Made by a program: the position numbers and the translations under genes
Shown here: positions 1-6,832 of the stretch, piece after piece
Position numbering within the stretch: the first letter of the stretch is position 1
Layout: every line of letters starts with the position of its first letter
The notes under the pieces: model-generated
Told to the model about the DNA's origin: nothing
Seen by the model: the letters and a program-made list of their open reading frames with translations, nothing else
Databases searched by the model: none
DNA from: Holophaga sp.
Lineage (GTDB): Bacteria > Acidobacteriota > Holophagae > Holophagales > Holophagaceae
NCBI GenBank assembly: GCA_031292735.1
Contig: JARLGP010000306.1
Location: forward strand, 1 to 27,049
DNA length: 27,049 nucleotides
Direction of reading: 5' to 3'

Positions 1-119
1 CGCAGCCGGGCCAGGGCCGCGCTCACCGCCGACTGGGTGAGCGCCAGCCGCACCGCGGCCCGGCTGGCGCCGCCCTCCTCGTAGAGGGCTTCGAACACCT
101 TGAGCAGGTTGAGATCCAT
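1..119 (-). CDS. LysR-family transcriptional regulator, N-terminal part only
   Basis: The reverse strand reads from ATG at 119 off the left edge of the window and gives about 39 residues beginning MDLNLLKVFEALYEEGGASR. This is the usual start of a LysR winged helix-turn-helix: the DLNLL..F.AL opening, then ALTQSAVSAALARLR as turn and recognition helix. The effector-binding domain lies outside the window. The gene diverges from the nitrilase gene at 221 with about 100 bp between the two starts, the normal arrangement for a LysR protein that controls itself and its neighbour. Identification of the DNA-binding domain is firm. Control of the nitrilase is inferred from position. Confidence 0.9.
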   Translation of the reverse strand, partial: MDLNLLKVFEALYEEGGASRAAVRLALTQSAVSAALARL

Positions 120-132
120 GCCTGTAATATCA

Positions 133-173
133 ATTGGATTCATATCAGATATACCGCGATTGATTAGATTCAT
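133..173. promoter_or_regulatory. Candidate LysR operator region between divergent genes
   Basis: This AT-rich stretch separates the LysR and nitrilase starts. It holds two near-identical 11-mers in the same orientation, ATTGGATTCAT (133-143) and ATTAGATTCAT (163-173), starting exactly 30 bp apart (about three helical turns). Between them is ATATCAGATAT (142-152), a dyad around one central base. Helical spacing plus a dyad fits a multimeric regulator. Binding by the LysR protein is inferred. Confidence 0.45.
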
Positions 174-220
174 TTAAGCGCATCTACCATACTTTCCACA
201 ACCCCCCAAAGGAGACAGAC

Positions 221-1144
221 ATGACTGCTTCCATCATCGCCGCCCTGCAGATCGGCTCCGCGCCTTCGGGCACCGCGGCCACCCTCGAGAAGGTCCTGGG
301 CTTCGAAAGCGCCATCCGCGAAAGCGGCGCCGACCTGGTGGTGCTGCCGGAGGCGCTGCTGGGGGGCTACCCCAAGGGCGAGATCTTCGGAACCCGGCTC
401 GGCTACCGGCTGCCCGAAGGGCGCGAGCGCTTCCGCCGCTACTTCGAGGCGGCCATCGACGTGCCCGGGCCGGCAACCGAGGAGCTGGCCGCCCTGTCGG
501 CGCGCACCGGCGCCAGCCTGGTGGTGGGCGTCATCGAGCGCGGCGGCAGCACCCTCTATTGCACCGCCCTGTTCTTCGATCCGGAGGGGGGGCTGGTGGC
601 CAAGCACCGCAAGCTCATGCCCACCGCCACCGAACGGCTGATCTGGGGCCAGGGTGACGGCTCCACCCTGCCGGTGGTGCCGAGCCGGGCCGGCCGGCTG
701 GGCGCGGTAATCTGCTGGGAGAACTACATGCCCCTGCTGCGCTACGCCATGTACGCCAAGGGCGTGCAGATCTACTGCGCGCCCACGGTGGATTCGCGCG
801 AGACCTGGCAGGTGAGCATGCGCCACATCGCCCAGGAGGGCCGCTGCTTCGTGGCCAGCGCGGTGCAGTACCAGCCGTCGCCGCGCGCCCTGGGCGTGCA
901 GGTGCCCGACTGGGATCCCGAGCAGCCGCTCATGCGCGGAGGCAGCGTGATCGTCAATCCCATGGGCGAAGTGCTGGCCGGGCCGCTGGTGGGCGAGGAG
1001 GGCCTGGTGACCGCCCGGATCGATCTGGACGACCTGGTCGAGGCGCGCTACGACCTGGACGTGGTGGGGCACTATGCCCGCCCGGACGTGTTCACCCTGC
1101 AGGTGGACGAGCGGGCCAAGCCGGCCGCCACCTTCGAACGATAG
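221..1144 (+). CDS. Nitrilase (carbon-nitrogen hydrolase superfamily)
   Basis: This 307-residue protein should hydrolyse an organic nitrile to the carboxylic acid and ammonia in the cytoplasm. The catalytic set is visible: Glu44 in [15 protein letters not shown], Lys131 in KHRKLMPT, Cys165 in [12 protein letters not shown], and the extra glutamate Glu138 in [12 protein letters not shown]. The CWENYMP motif is typical of true nitrilases (EC 3.5.5.1) rather than amidases. Length is slightly short for the family (commonly 310-370), mainly at the C-terminus. No signal peptide is seen. GGAG lies just ahead of the ATG in the sequence AAAGGAGACAGAC. The gene stands alone beside a divergent LysR regulator, so substrate-responsive expression is likely. 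The natural substrate (aromatic, arylaceto- or aliphatic nitrile) cannot be read from the sequence. Confidence 0.93.
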   Translation: MTASIIAALQIGSAPSGTAATLEKVLGFESAIRESGADLVVLPEALLGGYPKGEIFGTRLGYRLPEGRERFRRYFEAAIDVPGPATEELAALSARTGASLVVGVIERGGSTLYCTALFFDPEGGLVAKHRKLMPTATERLIWGQGDGSTLPVVPSRAGRLGAVICWENYMPLLRYAMYAKGVQIYCAPTVDSRETWQVSMRHIAQEGRCFVASAVQYQPSPRALGVQVPDWDPEQPLMRGGSVIVNPMGEVLAGPLVGEEGLVTARIDLDDLVEARYDLDVVGHYARPDVFTLQVDERAKPAATFER

Positions 1145-1182
1145 CCTAGGTCCCAAGCAACAGGGTTTTCACGGGCGCCCCT

Positions 1183-4100
1183 TCAGGGCAGCGGATGGGA
1201 GGTGAAGCCGGTCAGCCGCGTCCAGAACCAGCGGGCCCATTCCCGGGCGAAAGGAAGGGTCCGGGCCGCGCCGCTGGTGTCCCCCTGCTCCGGCGCCGTG
1301 CTGGACCCCGGGGCCGGGTCGCCGCCCGTGGAGCCGGTGCTCGCGGCCGTGCTGGAGCCGGGCCCGGCGTCGGTCCCGGAAGCCATGGCGGAACTGGAAA
1401 GGGAGCCGCCGGTTCCGGTGGGCGATCCGCTGGACGACCCTTCCAGGCCATCGACGCCGGTGGAGGAGGCCCGGACGGCCACCGGCGCCAGGGCCTCCCT
1501 CCGGTCCAGCCGGGATCGGCTTTCCGCATTGAGCGCGAGGGTGACGTTGGCCTCCCAGCGCTGGGCCAGGGCTCCGATCCGCTGCAGCTCGGTGCCGTCG
1601 GCGAACAGCGCGTTGCCGGACATGGCCAGGGTGTGTCCCGCCAGGATCAACCCGTTCGCCCCGGTGCCGTTGCCCAGGCTCGCCGCGGCGTTGCCCGCCT
1701 CCACGAGGCCCAGGGCCCCGGTGAGCAGGCCGCCGCCCATCGCGAAGGTGTCGAAGGCGGCCGCCGACACTTCGCCGAAGAACTGGTCGAAGTAGGTGAA
1801 CAGGTCGCTCCGGAAGTTGGCTTCGGCCAGGGGCGCATGCGGGCAATCCGCCTGCCGGCCGTTCAGGAACCGGGCCGAAAGGCAGGGGATGCCTTCGGCA
1901 TAGAGGGAATAGATCGTGCCGTTGCGCTCCCGGAAATCGCCGATGTTTTCCGGGCTGCAGACCGCCAGGTCCAGCTCGTGCTGCTGGGCGATGGCGCACC
2001 CGGCCTCGAGCTTGTCCATGGCGTCTTCCAGCGCCGTCCGGGGCGATTCCAGGGCCGGAACCGGCAGCGGGACCGCGCTCGAGCCGGATGACGCCGGGGC
2101 CGGCGTCCGGGTGCAATTGCCCAGCACGGCATCGATCTGGTTGTTGGCCCACCTCTGGTAGTTCGCCTTGAAGGCGATGGCCTGGCTGGCCAGCCTGCCG
2201 TAGGTGTATCCCACGGTCTGAAGGCCGAAGCCGCCGGCATCCAGGCCGATCGCCGTCTCCCCCAGAACCAGGGAGGCGACCGCCCCGGCCAGGCCTCCGC
2301 CGGCGGCGGCCGCGCTCTGGCCGATGCCCAGGCCCTCGCCGGCCGACATGAGCGTGAAGCCGTCCCGGATCAGTTGGAATCCCAGGGTGTTGGCGGCGCC
2401 GGCGAACCCGTCATACGAGGCCAGGTGGTCACTTTGGGTCAAGGTGACCCGCAACCGGGCCTCGGCCTTGGTCTCCCCGCCCCGGCACGACCCGGCGCCC
2501 AGCACCGGCGGATCCACCAGCAGGCTTTCCGCCTGGCCGCGCAGGCTGGCGATCTGCGCGAACACGGAGTCCCTGTAGCCCGGAGCGCAGGGGGCGGGCC
2601 GCGTTCCTGCCAGCGGGCCCCGGCCGCAGGCGGGGCCCAGGCGGTCGAACCCGGCCTCCGCATCCGCCGCGTAGCGGCTGAACATCGCGTTCACGTTGAC
2701 GCCGCGGGAGCTGGTGGGCGCGCCCAGCACGAAGGAGCCCTGGAGCGACGGATCGAACAGGGTGCCCAGGCCAAGGAGGGCCATGCAGAACCAGCCGCCC
2801 GCGCTCGGCCTGGAAGCGCTGCGGGCGGCGCGCAAGGTCCGGCCGGCGCCGGGCTTCCTCTCCGGCGGTGCTGCCTGGGCCCGGTGCCCGGCCGCGTCGT
2901 CCCGTTCCTGCGCGGCGAGCCTTCTCAACCGGCGCTGCTCCTTCTTGCAGGCGATGGCTTCCTGGGGCAGATCGAGCGCCGCGAAGCCCTCCCCCGAAGC
3001 CAGGATGCCCAGACCTTCCTGGGCGATGGCCAGCGGACCGGCGCTGCCCAGGGCGGCGCACTGCTCTTCGGGCAGGTCGGGATGCAGGCCGTGGATCGGA
3101 CCCAGCCGGGTGGGGGCCCCGGGGCCGGCGCTGGCCAGGACCAGCGCCTGGCGCCGGCTGTCCAGGTGGAACGCCCGGAGTTCCTGGCGGCGCGCGTCGA
3201 GCAGGAGGAGTTCCCGGCCATGCAGCGCCAGATGGTCGGCCCGGCACCTCTTGATGACCACGCTGACCGTGCCGGCCGGAGCCACCTTCCAGAGGCAGCC
3301 GTCATCCCCCGCATAGAGATCCCCGGTGGCGGGATCCAGGATCATGGCCAGGATCCCGCCGGGATGGGCCTTGTCCTCCGCCGCCGGCCCGGGAAGGCGG
3401 GCGTGGAGGGCGGCCTTGCCGGCCGCATCGATTCGGGTGATCGCCCGATCGTCGCTGAAGGCCACGTAGACGGTGCCCTCCCGGTCCAGGGCCAGATCCC
3501 TCACCGGGCGCCGTCCCGGATCCCCGGGGACCAGTTCTCGCGGGGCGCCGGCCGCATCCAGGGCGAAGATCCGGTCGGATTCCAGGCCGGACCCGGGCAG
3601 GCTGTACACCAGCCGGGGGGCGCCTTCCGCCCACGGCCCGCACCCCGGGGGCCGGACCGCCAGCGCGCGGCAGGCGCCCGGCACGGCGGCGCCCGGCCAA
3701 GGAACCGGCTCGCCCGCCAGGGTGAAGGCCTGGAGGCCCTGGGCGCCGGCCATGATCCAGCACCGGTTCAGCCGGCGCATGGCCTTCGGCCCGTCCCCGA
3801 AGGCATCGTCGCAAAAGGCGATCCTGGCCGTCTTCGGCCATCCTGTCCGGCCCCCGTCCGGGGTCGCCGGATCGCCCAGCCAGGGGGCCAGGGACGGCGT
3901 GAAGGTGCCGGTCAGCAAGGCGTCTCCGGTGGGCCATGGGTCCCGGCCCAGTCGGAAATTGGGCACCACCCGCACCAGGCACTCGCCCCGGACGGACGGA
4001 TTCCGGTCGTCTTCCACCACGACCGTGAAGGTGCCGCCGGTCTGGGTCGGGGGCGCCAAGAACCGGGCTTCGCCGCTGGAGACCGGCTTCAGGGCGTGGC

Positions 4101-4305
4101 TGAAGCCCGCAGGGCCGCGAAGGCTCCAGCGCCAGGCGTGCTCCGGATCGCCGGAGACCTCGGCACGAAGCAGGCATTCCTGCCGGCTCATGACCTCCGG
4201 CAGATCGCAGGTGATGGTCACCTCGGCCTGCACCTGGGCGCAAACCCAAAGGATCTGGGTGACGGTGCGCAAGAACCTGAATTGTTTTATAAAAAATTTA
4301 TTCAC
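1183..4305 (-). CDS. Large exported protein of unknown family (beta-propeller-like N-terminal half, Gly/Ala-rich C-terminal half)
   Basis: No family is recognised. A GTG start at 4305 is preferred over the ATG at 4332 because GGGGTGG lies just upstream and the protein then opens with a basic, hydrophobic signal peptide ending near VCAQVQA (residue 27). That gives 1040 residues. Residues about 30-115 look like an Ig-type beta domain. Residues about 165-445 carry propeller-like strands (DLALDREGTVYVAFSDD, MILDPATGDLYAGDDG). A basic Arg/Ala/Gln-rich linker follows (about 455-500). The second half has two Gly/Ala-rich amphipathic stretches (about 640-715 and 835-915) around a Cys-containing section. 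A Ser/Gly/Thr/Pro-rich tail (about 945-1010) precedes a short aromatic end (WARWFWTRL). The design suggests a secreted or surface protein. It converges on the nitrilase gene and diverges from the lyase gene at 4526. Confidence 0.8.
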   Translation of the reverse strand: MNKFFIKQFRFLRTVTQILWVCAQVQAEVTITCDLPEVMSRQECLLRAEVSGDPEHAWRWSLRGPAGFSHALKPVSSGEARFLAPPTQTGGTFTVVVEDDRNPSVRGECLVRVVPNFRLGRDPWPTGDALLTGTFTPSLAPWLGDPATPDGGRTGWPKTARIAFCDDAFGDGPKAMRRLNRCWIMAGAQGLQAFTLAGEPVPWPGAAVPGACRALAVRPPGCGPWAEGAPRLVYSLPGSGLESDRIFALDAAGAPRELVPGDPGRRPVRDLALDREGTVYVAFSDDRAITRIDAAGKAALHARLPGPAAEDKAHPGGILAMILDPATGDLYAGDDGCLWKVAPAGTVSVVIKRCRADHLALHGRELLLLDARRQELRAFHLDSRRQALVLASAGPGAPTRLGPIHGLHPDLPEEQCAALGSAGPLAIAQEGLGILASGEGFAALDLPQEAIACKKEQRRLRRLAAQERDDAAGHRAQAAPPERKPGAGRTLRAARSASRPSAGGWFCMALLGLGTLFDPSLQGSFVLGAPTSSRGVNVNAMFSRYAADAEAGFDRLGPACGRGPLAGTRPAPCAPGYRDSVFAQIASLRGQAESLLVDPPVLGAGSCRGGETKAEARLRVTLTQSDHLASYDGFAGAANTLGFQLIRDGFTLMSAGEGLGIGQSAAAAGGGLAGAVASLVLGETAIGLDAGGFGLQTVGYTYGRLASQAIAFKANYQRWANNQIDAVLGNCTRTPAPASSGSSAVPLPVPALESPRTALEDAMDKLEAGCAIAQQHELDLAVCSPENIGDFRERNGTIYSLYAEGIPCLSARFLNGRQADCPHAPLAEANFRSDLFTYFDQFFGEVSAAAFDTFAMGGGLLTGALGLVEAGNAAASLGNGTGANGLILAGHTLAMSGNALFADGTELQRIGALAQRWEANVTLALNAESRSRLDRREALAPVAVRASSTGVDGLEGSSSGSPTGTGGSLSSSAMASGTDAGPGSSTAASTGSTGGDPAPGSSTAPEQGDTSGAARTLPFAREWARWFWTRLTGFTSHPLP

Positions 4306-4429
4306 TGATCCACCCCTGCGGTGTCCCTGCAAGGATGGAGTGCTTATTTCAGGTTAAGCGTTTCATGCCGCTTTCAGGAATTCCCGCCCCGACCGGAGGG
4401 GCCCGGGGTGAACGCGGTGGGCGTGACCG

Positions 4430-4457
4430 GGATCATGCGGGCGGCGGCCCATGATCC
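4430..4457. repeat. Perfect 8-bp inverted repeat upstream of the lyase gene
   Basis: GGATCATG (4430-4437) and CATGATCC (4450-4457) form a perfect inverted repeat with a 12-bp GC-rich spacer. It lies about 70 bp upstream of the lyase start, in the region shared with the divergent large exported protein. No T-run follows, so an operator or structured leader is more likely than a terminator. The binding partner is unknown. Confidence 0.5.
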
Positions 4458-4525
4458 GGCCCGTGGTAGGTTAAGGCTGAACCCCAAGCGCGCCTGAAGG
4501 CAAGCCTCTCCATGAGGACAGGACC

Positions 4526-6025
4526 ATGAAACCAGCAGCCTCCACCCTTGTTCTCGCGGCATTGCTCTGTTCCGCCCAAGGCCACGCCCAGCAGGCCGGC
4601 GCGCGGGATGAATTCTTCTGGCTGGGCGAGATCAACAAGGCCACGGCGGTGATCAACACCGACGAGGGCCTGCTGGACAAGGCCCTGGCCCCGCGGTTGG
4701 CCGGCGGCATCGCCAAAGTCCTCCAGGACGGCAGCCGGCCCGGGGGCAAGCGGCCGTCCAGCGTCATCACCTTCGAACCGCTGCTGATCCAGGCCGCCGG
4801 GCCGGAAGTCACGCTGCTCCATGCCGGCCGGTCCAGCCAGGACATGCACGCCACCTTCCGGGCGGCGATCCTGCGCGACGGGATGCTGGACCTGGCCGAC
4901 CAGTTGAACAGGACCTCCACCACCCTGGTCCAGCTGGCCGAACGGCATGTCAACACCATCGTGCCGAACTACACCAACGGCGTGGCCGCGCAGCCCAACA
5001 GCCTGGGCCACTACCTGCTGGGCCACGAGGCCGGGCTGGAGCGCGACGCCCAGCGCATCCGCGAGGCCTACGCGCGGATCGACCGCTCGCCCATGGGCAC
5101 CACGGTGCTGAACGGCACCAGCTGGCCGCTCAACCGCGCCCGCATGGCCGGCTACCTGGGCTTTTCCGCCCTGGTGGACAACGCCTACGACGCGGCCCAG
5201 ATCTCCTCCGCCGAGGAGCCGGTGGAAGCGGGCGCCATCGTGACCAGCATCGCGCTGCACGCGGGCACGTTCATCCAGGACATCATGACCCAGTACGCCC
5301 AGTCGCGGCCCTGGATCCTGCTGGTGGAGGGCGGGGCCAACACCTACGTCTCCAGCGCCATGCCGCAGAAACGCAACCCGGGGCTGCTCAACGACACCCG
5401 CGAGCGGGCCTCCACCGCCCTGACCCTGGCCATGGGCCCGGTGTTCCAGGCGCACAACCTGACCCCCGGCATGCCGGACCCGAAGGACGTCAAGGCCAAC
5501 AGCGCCATGGTGAACAGCGCCATCACGGTGCTCAGGGGCTGGGACCGGATCCTCGGCCAGCTGGTCATCAACCCCGACCGGGCCCTGGAAGAGCTGAACA
5601 GCGATTGGACGGCCTCCCAGGAGCTGGCGGATATCCTGATGCGCCAGTACAAGCTGCCTTTCCGCATCGGGCACCATTTCGCCTCGGAAGTGGTGGAATA
5701 CGCCAGGGCGAAGGACATCAAGCCGCTGGATTTCCCGTACCCCGAGGCCAGGCGGATCTACGCCCAGGCGGTCCAGGGCACCAGCTATCCGCCGGAACTC
5801 CCCATGAGCGAAGCGGAATTCCGCGCCACCCTGGACCCGGTGGCCATCGTCCAGCATCGCGCCACCGTGGGCGGCCCGCAGCCCGCCGAGATGGCGCGCA
5901 TGCTCAAGGCCTCCAGACAGCGGCTGGCCCAGCAGGGCGAGTGGATCGCCGGCAGCCGGGCCCACATCCGGAACGCGCTGGCCGGCCTGGACCGGGATTT
6001 CGCCAAGCTGCTGCCGGCCAGATGA
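4526..6025 (+). CDS. Exported argininosuccinate-lyase-like protein (fumarase/aspartase superfamily) with altered active site
   Basis: The 499-residue protein starts with a cleavable signal peptide (about residues 1-22, ending GHAQ), which is odd for a family that is normally cytoplasmic. Superfamily landmarks are present: HAGRSSQD at 99-106, matching HTGRSRND of argininosuccinate lyase, and the signature loop SSAMPQKRNPG at 276-286 with the catalytic Ser. Two residues stand out. The TH of the YTHLQ motif is T150-N151 (YTNGVAAQP), and the glutamate that pairs with that His in lyases of known structure (Glu296 in duck delta-2 crystallin) aligns with Asn289. Both partners of the charge relay are therefore Asn. 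The upstream AGGACAGG gives a good ribosome binding site. Membership of the fold is firm. Argininosuccinate cleavage is doubtful, and another elimination reaction or a binding role in the periplasm is possible. Confidence 0.88.
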   Translation: MKPAASTLVLAALLCSAQGHAQQAGARDEFFWLGEINKATAVINTDEGLLDKALAPRLAGGIAKVLQDGSRPGGKRPSSVITFEPLLIQAAGPEVTLLHAGRSSQDMHATFRAAILRDGMLDLADQLNRTSTTLVQLAERHVNTIVPNYTNGVAAQPNSLGHYLLGHEAGLERDAQRIREAYARIDRSPMGTTVLNGTSWPLNRARMAGYLGFSALVDNAYDAAQISSAEEPVEAGAIVTSIALHAGTFIQDIMTQYAQSRPWILLVEGGANTYVSSAMPQKRNPGLLNDTRERASTALTLAMGPVFQAHNLTPGMPDPKDVKANSAMVNSAITVLRGWDRILGQLVINPDRALEELNSDWTASQELADILMRQYKLPFRIGHHFASEVVEYARAKDIKPLDFPYPEARRIYAQAVQGTSYPPELPMSEAEFRATLDPVAIVQHRATVGGPQPAEMARMLKASRQRLAQQGEWIAGSRAHIRNALAGLDRDFAKLLPAR

Positions 6026-6324
6026 CGGCCAAACCCAGGCAGGCCGGGCCGTTCCCCCCGTACCGAAAGGTGCGGATGGACGGGGCGCGGCATGCGCAAG
6101 CGGAAGGATGCAAAAAATTTCAAGGAATTTGAATTAATGGGGACTTAGATATGGCGCGGGTTTCCAGGCCTTCCGGCCCATCCGCCGGCCGCCAGGGGAA
6201 GAATCCCTGTGCGCGGATCATGGCTACACTGGAATATGCGGTCCCCAGACAGATAGAGGGGCAACGGTAGCGAATGCTCGCACCGCCGCACACCTCGCTC
6301 GCCTTTATCCCAAAGGAGAAGGTC

Positions 6325-6426
6325 ATGACGATTGTGCATCCAAACCTGTTCTTTTTTGGTTACCTGGTTGTAGTGGCGGGCTTGTGCCCCGTCTTCAAAC
6401 AGCTGGCGAACCACTTCTCCAAGTAG
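6325..6426 (+). CDS. Small hydrophobic protein, 33 residues
   Basis: A 34-codon frame from ATG at 6325 to TAG at 6426 is preceded by AAAGGAGAAGGTC, one of the strongest ribosome binding sites in the window, at ideal spacing. The product begins MTIVHPNLFFFGYLVVVAGL and ends CPVFKQLANHFSK: a short polar head, one hydrophobic helix (about residues 8-23) and a basic tail. This is the pattern of a single-pass inner-membrane micropeptide with the C-terminus probably inside. The flanking 300-400 bp on each side carry no other credible gene. No known family is recognised. Function is unknown, and the reality of translation rests on the ribosome binding site plus the membrane-helix pattern. Confidence 0.55.
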   Translation: MTIVHPNLFFFGYLVVVAGLCPVFKQLANHFSK

Positions 6427-6832
6427 CCGCTGTCCAGGAAGCCTTGACCAAGGGCCGATTCCGCGGGTGGCCGGGCAGGATTGTTGTAGCCGCTGCGGAG
6501 CTCTGCATCAAGGCCGACTAGAAACTAGGGGTCGCGTGGCCCCTGGCGGGAAAAGGAATTCCGGGTGGCCCTGGCCATCCCGGCGGGGGAAATCTGCGCT
6601 CTCGGATCGGGACCGGTGAACGGGCCTTCGCGGTCTCCCTCCCCACGCAGGCGGGGAGGTGCTGACCCAGGATCCGGTCATCCGGCGGTTCACCCTGGCC
6701 GGATCTTCACGAAGCCGGGATCTCAAGACGGCCCCGCCGACAACGCGCGGGCGTGGATCACCGAGGGAGGAACTTTTTAGGTGAATGCACCATTCATTGA
6801 TTGTCCCTAGACAGTCCCATCGGAGATTTCCC
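6427..6832 (+). other. Intergenic region without a recognised gene
   Basis: About 400 bp between the small protein and the exported Rossmann-type protein. Open frames here have no ribosome binding site or recognisable product. The stretch has several GC-rich potential stem-loops, for example AGGGG/CCCCT near 6525-6542. No riboswitch consensus was recognised. The last 60 bp are less GC-rich and probably hold the promoter of the gene at 6833. Confidence 0.4.

Noticed and set aside
170..1156. Long minus-strand open frame opposite the nitrilase
   Set aside because: It is a GC-rich shadow of the nitrilase gene, rich in His/Gly/Ala with no domain or ribosome binding site.
2374..4308. 644-codon plus-strand frame opposite the large exported protein
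   Set aside because: Composition is low-complexity Gly/Arg/Pro/Gln and no motif is seen. The opposite strand has a signal peptide, ribosome binding site and ordered domains.
4433..5965. 510-codon minus-strand frame opposite the lyase
   Set aside because: The lyase strand carries superfamily signatures; this frame is a His/Gly/Val-rich antisense shadow.
6145..6414. 89-codon minus-strand frame over the small hydrophobic protein gene
   Set aside because: No ribosome binding site or recognisable pattern. The plus-strand micropeptide is far better supported.
6427..6832. Riboswitch (cyclic di-GMP or SAM type) upstream of the exported Rossmann-type protein
   Set aside because: Several GC-rich stems are present, but no conserved core of either class could be found.
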